Below, in pieces: positions 50,876 through 60,174 of a DNA stretch of 64,000 nt. The position numbers were made by a program, and so were the translations under genes. The notes beneath the pieces are model-generated. The model did no database searches, was not told the DNA's origin, and saw only the letters and a list, made by a program, of their open reading frames with translations. Positions within the stretch are counted from its first letter, which is position 1, and every line of letters begins with the position of its first letter. This stretch comes from Shewanella amazonensis SB2B (lineage in GTDB: Bacteria; Pseudomonadota; Gammaproteobacteria; Enterobacterales; Shewanellaceae), in contig NC_008700.1 in the NCBI RefSeq assembly GCF_000015245.1, positions 1,060,001 to 1,124,000 on the forward strand, in the 5' to 3' direction.

Positions 50876-51322
50876 ATGAGCAGATATGAATCCGCGTCTC
50901 ACGTGTTCTATCGCTGTCAGTATCACCTCGTTTGGACACCGAAGTACAGGTACAAAATCCTAAAAGGTAATCTTGGCAAAGAGCTTTATCGAAGTATCTA
51001 TGTTTACTGCAACATGAAGAAATGCAGAGTCGTAGAACTGAATGTGCAGGAAGATCATGTTCATCTAGTAGTCAGAACTCCACCGAGTCTAAGCGTGTCG
51101 GACTTAATGGGTTTTGTAAAAGGAAGAACGGCAATCAGAATGTTTGCGAAATTTCCGTATTTGAGAAAGCAAAAGCTCTGGGGGAATCACTTTTGGCAAA
51201 GAGGCTATTTTGTTGACTCGGTAGGAGCGAATGAAGAGATAATCCGCAGATATGTACGGCACCAAGAAAAGACAGCCAAAGAAGAAGAGAAACGGCAGAT
51301 AGCATTGGGGCTAGAAGGTTAG
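50876..51322 (+). CDS. tnpA: IS200/IS605-family Y1 transposase TnpA
   Basis: A 148-residue HUH single-strand transposase. The metal-binding His61-x-His63 lies in EDHVHLVV, and the nucleophilic Tyr126 in RRYVRHQ. Length (about 140-155) and the N-terminus HVFYRCQYHLVWTPKYR are typical, so the enzyme looks intact. The start is ATG 50876, with AAGGAG 9 bases before it; the frame is open 10 codons further. A G/C hairpin (GCCCCCTTTTAGGGGGC, 51330-51346) follows the stop. Confidence 0.95.
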   Translation: MSRYESASHVFYRCQYHLVWTPKYRYKILKGNLGKELYRSIYVYCNMKKCRVVELNVQEDHVHLVVRTPPSLSVSDLMGFVKGRTAIRMFAKFPYLRKQKLWGNHFWQRGYFVDSVGANEEIIRRYVRHQEKTAKEEEKRQIALGLEG

Positions 51323-51356
51323 TTTTTAAGCCCCCTTTTAGGGGGCCGTGTCAAAG

Positions 51357-51375
51357 CCACCTGCTATGCAGGTGG
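51357..51375. repeat. Right-end hairpin of the IS200-type element
   Basis: Eight-base perfect stem CCACCTGC/GCAGGTGG with loop TAT, differing from the left-end stem by one compensated base pair. Confidence 0.85.
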
Positions 51376-51401
51376 ATTTTTACTATGCAAATGACAAGGT
51401 G

Positions 51402-52805
51402 TTATTCCTTGGGGGGCAAGGGGCGCAGTTCGACTTTGCTGTTTGCCATCACCCACGCAAATTGCGCATATACGGCCACGTTTTGTGCCAGCGCCTCGGG
51501 GTTAATCTTGTCCAGCGTGTCATTGGGCGTGTGGTGATAGTCAAAGTAATCGCTGCCATCCTGTCGAAGTGAAGCAACTGGTACGCCCAGAGCGGGCAAC
51601 ATAGAGACGTCCGGGCCTCCTGAAGCCTTGTTATTTCCAGCCGCTACGCCCAAAGGTTCAGCTACCTTCATGGCGTTGATTACAGGAGAGTGAGCCGTGT
51701 CAGCCACCCGCCAATCAATTTGATAAATAGGGCCTGCGCCGAAGTCTGACTCGGCCGCGATATAGTGCTTCTCCAGCTCGGCTTCGTGTTCTTTGGCATA
51801 GGTTTTTCCGCCTAACAATCCGAGTTCCTCTGCGGCATAGAGTACTACGCGAATGGTCCGTTCCGGTTTTTGTGGCAGGTCGAGAATGTGTTTGGCAGCT
51901 GCAGTCACAATGGCAACGCCGGCACCATCATCGATGGCGCCGGTTCCCTCGTCCCAGGAGTCAAGGTGTGCGCCAATCAGCACAATCTCATCGGCTTTGG
52001 TGCTGCCTTTGACTTCGGCTATCACATTGTAGGACGTGGTTTCGCCACGGCGCTCTGAGCCAAGCTCCAATGAAATCACGACTTCTTTGTCGCGCTTGAG
52101 CATGGCATTTATCAGGTCGGCATCCGGGTTGGAGATGGCGGCGGCAGGAATCGCGGTCACGCCTTCCTCATAGCGCATCATGCCGGTATGGGCCATACGG
52201 TCATGATCTGTGCCGATGGAGCGGATGATGATACCCACAGCGCCTTTTTCTGCAGCGGCTACGGCGCCGCGACTGCGGCCGGAAGCGGTTTGTCCATAGC
52301 CTTTTCCGTCTCGGTGACGCTCCGTTTTGGCATCGATAAAGGCAATTTTGTCATTCAGGCTGCCAGCTTCTGCATTTTGTAAGTCTTGAAGGGTATCAAA
52401 CCGCACAATGGTGGCGCTGAGTCCCTGAGCTGGTGTGGCTATACTGCCGCCCAGTGCGGTTACCACGAGAGGTTGTGGAAATGGGCTTAGAATGCTGGCT
52501 TTGGCAATACCTCGGCGCCAAACGGGAACCGTTACGGGTTCCTTATAAACCCGGTCAAATCCCAGGCTTTGCAACTTGGCAATCGCCCAGTCCACAGCCA
52601 CCTTATCCTGCTCACTGCCCGCAAGTCTCGGACCCACTTCAACTGTTAAAGACTCTACGATGTCATAGCCGAGGGAAGAAGACTGGGCTTTTTGTGCCAG
52701 TTGTTCTGCAACTTTCTGATTTATATCGTCCGATGAAAATGCGCCCAAAGGGGCCGTGAGTGCAATCAGGCCGACTCCGGCCAGAAGCTTAGGTAGGGTT
52801 TTCAT
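51402..52805 (-). CDS. M28-family metallopeptidase (exported)
   Basis: A 467-residue protein with a signal peptide (about 1-22). The mid region resembles the PA insert domain, and the M28 zinc peptidase domain starts near 255. Zinc-binding and catalytic residues are visible in LIGAHLDSWDEGTGAIDDGAG, YAAEELGLLGG, ESDFGAGP and DYHHTPNDT. It most resembles plasma glutamate carboxypeptidase-like aminopeptidases. It is likely periplasmic or secreted, working in peptide scavenging, as is common in Shewanella. It ends just after the insertion sequence. Confidence 0.9.
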   Translation of the reverse strand: MKTLPKLLAGVGLIALTAPLGAFSSDDINQKVAEQLAQKAQSSSLGYDIVESLTVEVGPRLAGSEQDKVAVDWAIAKLQSLGFDRVYKEPVTVPVWRRGIAKASILSPFPQPLVVTALGGSIATPAQGLSATIVRFDTLQDLQNAEAGSLNDKIAFIDAKTERHRDGKGYGQTASGRSRGAVAAAEKGAVGIIIRSIGTDHDRMAHTGMMRYEEGVTAIPAAAISNPDADLINAMLKRDKEVVISLELGSERRGETTSYNVIAEVKGSTKADEIVLIGAHLDSWDEGTGAIDDGAGVAIVTAAAKHILDLPQKPERTIRVVLYAAEELGLLGGKTYAKEHEAELEKHYIAAESDFGAGPIYQIDWRVADTAHSPVINAMKVAEPLGVAAGNNKASGGPDVSMLPALGVPVASLRQDGSDYFDYHHTPNDTLDKINPEALAQNVAVYAQFAWVMANSKVELRPLPPKE

Positions 52806-52931
52806 GTGTTTCCTCTATTTTTATTAGGTACATCTCATTTTTGAAAACAATCTAACAAAAAGTGTGGGCTGTGTCCCGACGAAGTCTGTAAGCCAAGGCT
52901 ATATTAGGCCCGGGGTTTGTATTAGGAGAAA

Positions 52932-53237
52932 ATGCTCGTAATGAATATTGAATTAATGCAGGAGCGAGCTGATCATGCGGTAGTGCTGTTAAAGGCACTG
53001 GCCAATGAGCGTCGGTTGTTCATTTTGTGCCATCTGCTCAACGAAGGGGAGATGTGTGTCGGTGAAATGAACAAAAAACTTGGGTTAAGTCAGTCGGCAC
53101 TGTCGCAGCACCTGGCTTGGCTCAGGAAGGATAATCTGGTCTCTACCCGTAAGGAAGCTCAAACGGTATTCTACTCGTTGAAAAGTGACGAGGTAAAAGA
53201 AATCATCAAGCTGCTCAATAACATTTATTGCTATTGA
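52932..53237 (+). CDS. hlyU: ArsR-family regulator, HlyU-like
   Basis: A 101-residue winged helix protein. The recognition region MNKKLGLSQSALSQHLAWLRKDNLVSTRKEAQTVFYSL is close to Vibrio HlyU. Two cysteines, in LFILCHLL and NIYCY near the C-terminus, match the redox-active pair of the HlyU/BigR/SqrR group, which senses sulfide-derived or oxidising species. It has the ribosome site AGGAG before ATG 52932. No obvious target is adjacent; the divergent M28 peptidase gene is the nearest candidate. The symbol is assigned by resemblance only. Confidence 0.75.
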   Translation: MLVMNIELMQERADHAVVLLKALANERRLFILCHLLNEGEMCVGEMNKKLGLSQSALSQHLAWLRKDNLVSTRKEAQTVFYSLKSDEVKEIIKLLNNIYCY

Positions 53238-53245
53238 ACAGACAT

Positions 53246-53273
53246 AAAAAAACCGGCCTGAGCCGGTTTTTTT
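53246..53273. terminator. Bidirectional terminator
   Basis: AAAACCGGC-CTGA-GCCGGTTTT with A- and T-runs; it serves the HlyU-like gene (plus) and rpsT (minus). Confidence 0.88.
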
Positions 53274-53291
53274 ACGTCTTGCTGGCAGCGA

Positions 53292-53558
53292 TTAAGCAGC
53301 CAGAGCCTTGATGCGGGCGTTCAGACGAGCCTTTTGACGGGCAGCCTTGTTCTTGTGGATCAGGCCTTTGGTTGCCATGCGGTCAACGATAGGCTGAGCA
53401 ACGGCGAAGGCTTCAGTAGCAGCTTTGTGATCACCGGTTTTGATGGCGGCGATAACTTTCTTCACGTAGGTACGCAGCATTGAGCGACGGCTGGCGTTGT
53501 GCTGACGACGCTTTTCGGATTGAATAGCGCGTTTCTTTGCAGTCTTGCTGTTAGCCAA
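53292..53558 (-). CDS. rpsT: 30S ribosomal protein S20
   Basis: An 88-residue highly basic helical protein (E. coli 87), beginning ANSKTAKKRAIQSEKRR. It binds 16S rRNA near helix 44 in 30S assembly. It diverges from the murJ-ribF-ileS block, the same order as in E. coli, where rpsT diverges from ribF. Confidence 0.97.
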   Translation of the reverse strand: MANSKTAKKRAIQSEKRRQHNASRRSMLRTYVKKVIAAIKTGDHKAATEAFAVAQPIVDRMATKGLIHKNKAARQKARLNARIKALAA

Positions 53559-53811
53559 GGTGCAACTCCTAAAAACTTGGGATTAATACTTTTAAAGGCC
53601 GAGGAATATGCCCGTATTTTGCCACTTTGTCAATGGCAATGGTGGAATATCCGCCATTAAGACAAATAAATCCAACCCGACTTGGCTATCTTCAACCCAA
53701 CTCGTGTAAAATGTGGCGCAATTCTACCAGCAAATACTGGCGTATGACAGAGCCGGAAGCGTTTTTTTCCAAGATATCACCCGCATTTTCCGGTCCTTCC
53801 CAGGGGGCAAA

Positions 53812-55377
53812 TTGAGTAAAAAATTACTGAAGTCGGGGTTGGTTGTGAGTGCCATGACCTTCATCTCCCGTGTATTGGGCCTTGTGCGGGATATGGTGGT
53901 GGCCAACCTGATGGGGGCCGGGGCCAGTGCCGATGTGTTCTTTTTTGCCAATAAAATCCCAAATTTCCTGCGCAGATTGTTTGCCGAAGGGGCATTTGCT
54001 CAGGCTTTTGTGCCTGTGCTGACCGAATATCAGGAAAAGCGCAGCAGCGAAGAAACCCGTGAACTCATATCCAAAGTCGCGGGTACCCTTGGGGGATTGG
54101 TTACCATAGTGACTCTGCTCGGTGTGATTGGCTCACCGATACTGGCGGCGCTCTTTGGTGGCGGTTGGTTTTTGGACTGGCTCGAAGGCGGCGAAAACGG
54201 GGCCAAGTTTGAACTGGCGGCCCTGATGCTGAAGATCACCTTTCCTTATTTGTGGTTTATCACCTTTACTGCGCTGGCGGGCTCCATTCTCAATACCCGC
54301 GGGCGCTTTGCCGTGTCAGCCTTTACCCCGGTATTTTTGAATATTGCCATTATCGCTTTCGCCCTGTGGCTGTCACCGCAGCTTGAGCAGCCGGAAATCG
54401 GTTTGGCCTGGGGCGTGTTTGCCGGCGGTCTTATTCAGTTTCTGTTCCAAATTCCCTTTTTGTACCGCGAGCGTGCCCTGGTTAAGCCCTCCTGGGGCTG
54501 GCATCACCCGGGCGTCGTTAAAATCCGTACCCTGATGATCCCTGCGCTGTTTGGCGTATCTGTATCGCAGATTAACTTGCTGTTCGATACCTTTATTGCC
54601 AGCTTCCTGATGACGGGTTCCATCAGCTGGCTCTATTACTCGGACCGCCTGCTGGAGTTTCCATTGGGGCTCTTTGGCATTGCCATCGCCACAGTAGTGC
54701 TTCCTGCTCTGTCGAAAAAGCATGTAAATGATGAAGGTGATGGCTTTGCAAAAACCATGGATTGGGGGGTAAGGGCGATTTTGCTCCTTGGTATGCCTGC
54801 GATGGTAGGGTTGATAGTGCTCGCCAAGCCCATGCTGATGGTGCTCTTTATGCGTGGCGCCTTTGATATTTCCGATGTGGAAATGGCGTCTTACAGCTTG
54901 ATGGCCTACGGTGCTGGCTTGCTTAACTTTATGTTGATTAAGGTGTTGGCCCCCGGTTATTACTCCCGTCAGGACACCAAAACTCCGGTGCGTTATGGCA
55001 TTGTGGCCATGGTCAGCAATATGGTGTTCAACATCATTTTCGCTGTGCCCTTTGGTTATGTGGGGCTGGCGATTGCCACTTCCTTATCTGCTTTGCTGAA
55101 CGCAGCACTGCTTTACCGCGGTTTGCATTTGGCCGGGGTATACAGGTTAACCCTGCCCACGCTGGTGTTTTTTGGCAAGGTGGCGGCTTCGACCCTCGCT
55201 ATGGGCGCGCTTCTGTGGTATCTGTTGCCGGTGGTGGATGTATGGTTGGCCTGGAATATTGTCCATCGGGTCATCGCTCTGGCAGCCTTGATTGTGGGTG
55301 GGGCATTTTTGTACGGCACCCTTTTGCTCCTTTTGGGAATTAAACCCTGGCAGATGAAACGCGCCCGCAAGGGCTGA
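53812..55377 (+). CDS. murJ: Lipid II flippase MurJ
   Basis: A 521-residue MOP-superfamily membrane protein with about 14 helices (E. coli 511). The N-terminus SKKLLKSGLVVSAMTFISRVLGLVRD and the stretch PNFLRRLFAEGAFAQAFVPV (about residues 50-69) are family hallmarks and include functional Arg residues. It moves lipid II across the inner membrane for peptidoglycan synthesis. The start is TTG 53812; the frame is open 33 codons further, but that part is not MurJ-like. It is upstream of ribF. Confidence 0.95.
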   Translation: MSKKLLKSGLVVSAMTFISRVLGLVRDMVVANLMGAGASADVFFFANKIPNFLRRLFAEGAFAQAFVPVLTEYQEKRSSEETRELISKVAGTLGGLVTIVTLLGVIGSPILAALFGGGWFLDWLEGGENGAKFELAALMLKITFPYLWFITFTALAGSILNTRGRFAVSAFTPVFLNIAIIAFALWLSPQLEQPEIGLAWGVFAGGLIQFLFQIPFLYRERALVKPSWGWHHPGVVKIRTLMIPALFGVSVSQINLLFDTFIASFLMTGSISWLYYSDRLLEFPLGLFGIAIATVVLPALSKKHVNDEGDGFAKTMDWGVRAILLLGMPAMVGLIVLAKPMLMVLFMRGAFDISDVEMASYSLMAYGAGLLNFMLIKVLAPGYYSRQDTKTPVRYGIVAMVSNMVFNIIFAVPFGYVGLAIATSLSALLNAALLYRGLHLAGVYRLTLPTLVFFGKVAASTLAMGALLWYLLPVVDVWLAWNIVHRVIALAALIVGGAFLYGTLLLLLGIKPWQMKRARKG

Positions 55378-55435
55378 TTCTCAGTGTCAGCTGAGATATA
55401 ATCCGCCAATTTACGTACGCCAGTTGTCAGAACAC

Positions 55436-56371
55436 ATGGAATTAATCCGCGGAATTCACAATATCTTGCCCGCCCATCGGGGATGTGTGCTAACCATAGG
55501 CAACTTTGATGGTGTCCATCGTGGGCACGCCAAAGTGATTGCCAGTCTGGTTGAGCGGGCCAAGCACTTTGGCCTGCCCGCGACCCTGATGACCTTTGAG
55601 CCCCAGCCTCAGGAGTTGTTTCGTGGTGATGATGCCCCGGCGCGATTGAGTTTGCTGCGGGATAAAATAGTGCTGCTGGACGAGCTGGGAATTGACCGCC
55701 TGCTTTGCGTCAACTTCAACCGCAAGTTTGCCTCCATGGATCCCGAGCACTTTATCGAAGATCTGCTGGTTAAAAAACTTGGGGTGAAGTATCTGGTGGT
55801 CGGTGATGATTTTTGCTTCGGTAAAAGCCGTGCCGGTAACTTCGATATGCTGAAAAAGGCCGGTGAACGTTTCGGCTTTGCCGTGGTCAACACCCACTCT
55901 TTTATGGTGGGTGACCTGAGGGTGAGCTCTACCGCGGTGCGTGAGCAGCTCGCCAAAGGTAATTTGGAGCAGGCGAGGCGCTTGCTTGGCCATCCCTTTA
56001 CTCTTTGTGGCCGGGTGGCCCATGGACAAAAGATTGGCCGGACGATTGGCTTTCCCACCGCCAATATTGCACTTAAACGTAAGGTGGTGCCGGTGCGCGG
56101 CGTCTTCGCTGTGAAACTCTGGTGGGATGACAGTGATATATATGAAGGGGTTGCCAATGTGGGGTTCAGGCCCACAGTGAACGGACAGGTGTGCCAACTG
56201 GAGGTACATCTGTTTGATTTTGAAGGTGACCTCTATGGCAAGCGGGTGGAGGTGGAGCTGGTGGCGAAAATTCGCGACGAGCAACCCTTTGAATCCCTCG
56301 ATGCCCTGAAAAAACAGATTTGGAACGACGCCGACAGAGCCCGGGCTCTGCTTGGTGACGATGCAGGTTAA
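55436..56371 (+). CDS. ribF: Bifunctional riboflavin kinase / FAD synthetase
   Basis: A 311-residue protein (E. coli 313). The N-terminal FMN adenylyltransferase domain (about 1-185) has TIGNFDGVHRGH, with the nucleotide-binding HRGH, and VSSTAVREQLAKG. The C-terminal riboflavin kinase domain (about 186-311) has GRTIGFPTANIAL. It makes FMN and FAD. ATG 55436 chosen; it is followed by ileS after 42 bases. Confidence 0.95.
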   Translation: MELIRGIHNILPAHRGCVLTIGNFDGVHRGHAKVIASLVERAKHFGLPATLMTFEPQPQELFRGDDAPARLSLLRDKIVLLDELGIDRLLCVNFNRKFASMDPEHFIEDLLVKKLGVKYLVVGDDFCFGKSRAGNFDMLKKAGERFGFAVVNTHSFMVGDLRVSSTAVREQLAKGNLEQARRLLGHPFTLCGRVAHGQKIGRTIGFPTANIALKRKVVPVRGVFAVKLWWDDSDIYEGVANVGFRPTVNGQVCQLEVHLFDFEGDLYGKRVEVELVAKIRDEQPFESLDALKKQIWNDADRARALLGDDAG

Positions 56372-56413
56372 GCAAAACGCTAAAACTATTTGGCAATTAA
56401 CGGTATAGGATCG

Positions 56414-59236
56414 ATGAGCGACTATAAATCTACTTTGAATTTGCCGGAAACTGAGTTTCCGATGCGTGGGAATCTGGCTAATCGCGAGCCCGCAATGCTT
56501 GAGCGCTGGAACAAGGACAAGCTGTATCAGCAGATCCGTGACAGCCGCATTGGCCGCAAGCCATTTATCCTGCACGATGGCCCTCCCTACGCCAACGGCA
56601 GCATTCACATTGGTCACTCTGTAAACAAGATCCTCAAAGACATCATTATCAAGTCCAAAACCCTGGCTGGCTTCGATGCCCCTTATGTGCCGGGTTGGGA
56701 CTGCCATGGTCTGCCTATTGAGCTCAAAGTAGAGCAAAAAGTAGGTAAGCCTGGTCAGAAGATCTCTGCCGCCGAATTTCGTGAAGAGTGCCGTAAGTAC
56801 GCTGCTGCTCAGGTTGATGGTCAGCGCGAAGACTTTATCCGTCTGGGCGTGCTGGGTGACTGGCACAAGCCATACCTGACCATGGACTTTGCTACCGAAG
56901 CCAACATAGTGCGTTCACTGGCTAAAGTTATCTCCAATGGACACCTGCAAAAAGGTGTGAAACCGGTGCACTGGTGTACCGACTGTGGCTCGGCGTTGGC
57001 CGAAGCCGAAGTGGAGTACGAAGATAAGACATCTCCTGCCATCGACGTAGGTTTCAACGTGGTTGATAAGCCTGCGCTGCTGGCCAAGTTTGGCGTAGCG
57101 CAGTACAACCACGACATCGCCATGGTTATCTGGACTACTACCCCCTGGACCCTGCCTGCCAACCGCGCGCTGGCTATCGCAGCTGATCTTGAGTATGTGC
57201 TGGTGTCCTTTACTAAAGAAGATGTGACCCGAGCCATTGTGGTGGCCGATGTGCTGCACGAAGACTGCGTGAAGCGTTTTGGCGCCGAGTCATTCGAAGT
57301 GCTGGGCCGCATCAAAGGCAGCGAACTGGAGCTGACGCGCTTTGCTCACCCCTTCCTCGACTTTGACGTGCCGGTAATTTTGGGCGACCACGTGACTACT
57401 GATGCCGGTACCGGCGTGGTGCACACCGCCCCTGGTCATGGTCAGGATGACTTTGTGGTAGGGCAGAAGTATGGTCTGGAAGTCGCCAACCCCGTGGGCG
57501 ACAACGGCGTGTACAAGGCCGATACCCCTTTCTTTGCCGGTCAGCATGTATTTAAAGCCAACGACAACGTGGTTGCGCTTTTGAAAGAAAAAGGTGCGCT
57601 GCTGAACCATGTGGCTTACCGTCACAGCTATCCACATTGCTGGCGCCACAAAACCCCAATCATTTTCCGCGCAACCCCGCAATGGTTTATCTCTATGGAT
57701 AACCAGGGCCTGCGCAGCACTGCTCTGAGTGAAATTCAAAACACCCAGTGGATCCCTGACTGGGGCCAGAGCCGTATTGAGACAATGGTCGCCAACCGTC
57801 CAGACTGGTGTATCTCTCGTCAGCGTACCTGGGGCGTACCTATTACCTTGTTTGTGAACAAGGAAAACGAAGAGCTGCACCCAAACTCTGTGTCCTTGAT
57901 GGAGCGCGTTGCCAATCGCATCGAGCAGCATGGCATTCAGGCCTGGTGGGATCTGGACGCTGCTGAGCTGCTGGGCGATGAAGCCGAACAGTACCGCAAA
58001 GTGACCGATACGCTGGACGTTTGGTATGACTCTGGTTCTACTTTTGAGACCGTGGTGGCTGCCCGTCCTGAGTTCCAGGGCCATGGGGTAGACCTGTATC
58101 TGGAAGGCTCGGATCAGCACCGCGGCTGGTTTATGTCCTCGCTGATGCTCTCTACTGCTATGCACGCCAAAGCGCCTTACAAGCAGGTGCTGACCCACGG
58201 CTTTACCGTGGATGGCAAGGGCCGCAAGATGTCCAAGTCCATTGGCAACGTAATTGCGCCTCAGGAAGTGACCAACAAGCTCGGCGCAGACATCCTGCGT
58301 CTGTGGGTAGCTGCCACCGACTATAGCGGTGAGATGAGTGTTTCTGACGAAATTCTTAACCGTGCCGCTGATTCATATCGTCGTATCCGTAACACAGGTC
58401 GTTTCCTGTTGGCGAACCTCAATGGTTTCGAGCCTGAAGCCGACATGGTTGCAGTAGCAGATATGGTGGCGCTGGATCGTTGGATGGTGCGTCGCGCGGC
58501 CAAGGTGCAGAGTGAAATCATCGCCGCCTATGAGCAGTACAACTTCCACCTGGTGACCCACAAGCTGATGCAGTTCTGCTCGGTAGAGCTCGGCAGCTTC
58601 TATCTGGACATCATTAAGGACCGTCAGTACACCGCCAAGCGTGAAAGCCATGCCCGCCGCAGCTGTCAGTCTGCGCTGTTCCACATCGCCGAAGCCATGG
58701 TGCGCTGGATTGCGCCTGTACTGAGCTTCACTGCCGATGAAATTTGGCAGCTGTTGCCTGGTAAGCGTGAAGCCTATGTGTTTACTCAGGAATGGTATGA
58801 AGGCCTGGAGTCAATCACGCTGGAAAGTGATCTGGCCGACAGCCACTGGGAACTGCTGCTTTCTGTGCGTAACGAAGTGAACAAAGAGCTTGAGCAGGCG
58901 CGCCGAGATAAGGTGCTGGGCGGTTCGCTGGAAGCTACCGTGACCCTGTATGCCGATACTGAACTCGCTGCCAAGGTTGCCGTGCTCGGCGATGAGCTGC
59001 GCTTTGTGCTGCTGACCTCGGATGCCAAGGTATTGCCTATTGATGCTGCGCCCGAATCGGCTGTTGCCACTGAGCTTGCCGGTCTTAAGGTGCTGGTTGC
59101 CAAAACTGAGGCTGCCAAGTGCGAGCGTTGCTGGCATCACCGTGAGGATGTGGGTTCAGTTGAAGCGCACCCAAGCCTGTGTGGCCGCTGTGTGACCAAC
59201 ATTGAGGGTGAGGGCGAAGCCCGCGCCTTCGCATAA
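56414..59236 (+). CDS. ileS: Isoleucyl-tRNA synthetase
   Basis: A 940-residue class I synthetase (E. coli 938). The HIGH motif is at HIGHSVNKILKD (about residue 58), and the KMSKS motif is in GRKMSKSIGNV (about 604). The CP1 editing domain has TTTPWTLPANRA and the GTGVVHTAPGHGQDD region. A C-terminal zinc site follows (CERCWHHR with CGRC). ATG 56414 matches the family N-terminus SDYKSTLNLPETEFPMRG. It ends two bases before lspA, so ileS-lspA-fkpB-ispH form one operon. Confidence 0.98.
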   Translation: MSDYKSTLNLPETEFPMRGNLANREPAMLERWNKDKLYQQIRDSRIGRKPFILHDGPPYANGSIHIGHSVNKILKDIIIKSKTLAGFDAPYVPGWDCHGLPIELKVEQKVGKPGQKISAAEFREECRKYAAAQVDGQREDFIRLGVLGDWHKPYLTMDFATEANIVRSLAKVISNGHLQKGVKPVHWCTDCGSALAEAEVEYEDKTSPAIDVGFNVVDKPALLAKFGVAQYNHDIAMVIWTTTPWTLPANRALAIAADLEYVLVSFTKEDVTRAIVVADVLHEDCVKRFGAESFEVLGRIKGSELELTRFAHPFLDFDVPVILGDHVTTDAGTGVVHTAPGHGQDDFVVGQKYGLEVANPVGDNGVYKADTPFFAGQHVFKANDNVVALLKEKGALLNHVAYRHSYPHCWRHKTPIIFRATPQWFISMDNQGLRSTALSEIQNTQWIPDWGQSRIETMVANRPDWCISRQRTWGVPITLFVNKENEELHPNSVSLMERVANRIEQHGIQAWWDLDAAELLGDEAEQYRKVTDTLDVWYDSGSTFETVVAARPEFQGHGVDLYLEGSDQHRGWFMSSLMLSTAMHAKAPYKQVLTHGFTVDGKGRKMSKSIGNVIAPQEVTNKLGADILRLWVAATDYSGEMSVSDEILNRAADSYRRIRNTGRFLLANLNGFEPEADMVAVADMVALDRWMVRRAAKVQSEIIAAYEQYNFHLVTHKLMQFCSVELGSFYLDIIKDRQYTAKRESHARRSCQSALFHIAEAMVRWIAPVLSFTADEIWQLLPGKREAYVFTQEWYEGLESITLESDLADSHWELLLSVRNEVNKELEQARRDKVLGGSLEATVTLYADTELAAKVAVLGDELRFVLLTSDAKVLPIDAAPESAVATELAGLKVLVAKTEAAKCERCWHHREDVGSVEAHPSLCGRCVTNIEGEGEARAFA

Positions 59237-59238
59237 GG

Positions 59239-59751
59239 ATGGCCATGCAATTGAACTGGAAAGAAAGTGGCCTGCGCTGGTATTGGGTAGTAGTGGTGGT
59301 GTTTCTGGCCGACCAGCTGTCCAAGCAGTGGGTACTGGCCAACTTTGACCTGTACGAGTCGGTCAAGCTGCTGCCGTTTTTTAACTTCACCTATGTGCGC
59401 AACTATGGCGCTGCCTTCAGCTTCCTGCATGATGCAGGGGGCTGGCAGCGCTGGCTGTTTACGGCGGTGGCTGTGGGCTTCAGCGTGCTGTTAACCATTT
59501 GGCTGCGTAAGCAGCCAGCCAACATGGTGCGGCTGAATCTGGCCTACACCTTGGTGATTGGCGGTGCGCTTGGTAATCTGATTGACCGTCTGCAACATGG
59601 CTTTGTGGTGGATTTCCTCGATTTTTATTGGAACACCGCCCATTACCCGGCGTTTAACATAGCAGATGCCGCCATCTTTATTGGTGCCGTGCTGATTATT
59701 ATCGACAGCTTTAAAGCGTCCAGCTCGGATGACAAGGCCATCAAGGAGTAA
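59239..59751 (+). CDS. lspA: Lipoprotein signal peptidase
   Basis: A 170-residue inner-membrane aspartyl protease with four helices (E. coli 164). Catalytic Asp residues lie in GNLIDRLQHGFVVDFLDFYW and in PAFNIADAAIF. It cleaves prolipoprotein signal peptides before the lipidated Cys. ATG 59239 is used; ATG 59245 is possible. It is packed between ileS and fkpB. Confidence 0.96.
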   Translation: MAMQLNWKESGLRWYWVVVVVFLADQLSKQWVLANFDLYESVKLLPFFNFTYVRNYGAAFSFLHDAGGWQRWLFTAVAVGFSVLLTIWLRKQPANMVRLNLAYTLVIGGALGNLIDRLQHGFVVDFLDFYWNTAHYPAFNIADAAIFIGAVLIIIDSFKASSSDDKAIKE

Positions 59752-59754
59752 CAC

Positions 59755-60174
59755 ATGAGCCAAAAGTCGTTGCTGTGCCATATGAATATTCTCTTGTCTG
59801 ACGGTTCTACCGCCGACAGCACCAAGGCGTCGGGTAAGCCCGCTCGCCTCAATATTGGTGATGGCAGCCTGAGCCCGGCGTTTGAAGCTGAGCTTGGCGC
59901 ACTGAAGGTCGGTGATTCGCACAAGTTCACCCTGCAGCCACAGGATGCCTTTGGTGATGTGAATCCTGATGCGATTCATCATCTCGATCGCAGCCGCTTC
60001 CCTGCCGATATGCAGCTGGAGGCCGGTGTGATTGTCAGTTTTGCAGGCCCCGGTGGCAGCGAAATTCCCGGCATTGTCCGTGATGTGGCTGGCGATTCTG
60101 TGACGGTCGATCTGAACCATCCTCTGGCCGGTCAGGCCGTGACCTTCGAGCTGGAAGTGCTGGAGGAGCTCTGA
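59755..60174 (+). CDS. fkpB: FKBP-type peptidyl-prolyl isomerase FkpB
   Basis: A 139-residue SlyD-like FKBP without the metal-binding tail (E. coli FkpB/SlpA 149). It shows the LGDGSLSPAFEAEL-like pattern (here IGDGSLSPAFEAELGALKVGD) and the DLNHPLAGQAVTFELEVLEEL ending. It lies between lspA and ispH, the conserved position in gammaproteobacteria, and overlaps ispH by one base. Confidence 0.92.
   Translation: MSQKSLLCHMNILLSDGSTADSTKASGKPARLNIGDGSLSPAFEAELGALKVGDSHKFTLQPQDAFGDVNPDAIHHLDRSRFPADMQLEAGVIVSFAGPGGSEIPGIVRDVAGDSVTVDLNHPLAGQAVTFELEVLEEL

Larger units (their letters stand above)
50770..51375 (+). mobile_element. IS200-type insertion sequence (single tnpA)
   Basis: The element is framed by two subterminal hairpins of nearly identical sequence: ACCACCTCC-TAT-GGAGGTGGT at 50770-50790 and CCACCTGC-TAT-GCAGGTGG at 51357-51375. 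It holds one transposase gene and no tnpB. IS200/IS605 elements lack terminal inverted repeats and target duplications and move as single strands, so the exact outer ends cannot be fixed here; they probably extend a few bases beyond the hairpins. It lies between yaaA and an M28 peptidase and interrupts neither. Confidence 0.85.

Noticed and set aside
55490..56866. Minus-strand open frame of 458 codons opposite ribF and ileS
   Set aside because: It spans two well-conserved genes in antisense, has no ribosome site and no family resemblance.
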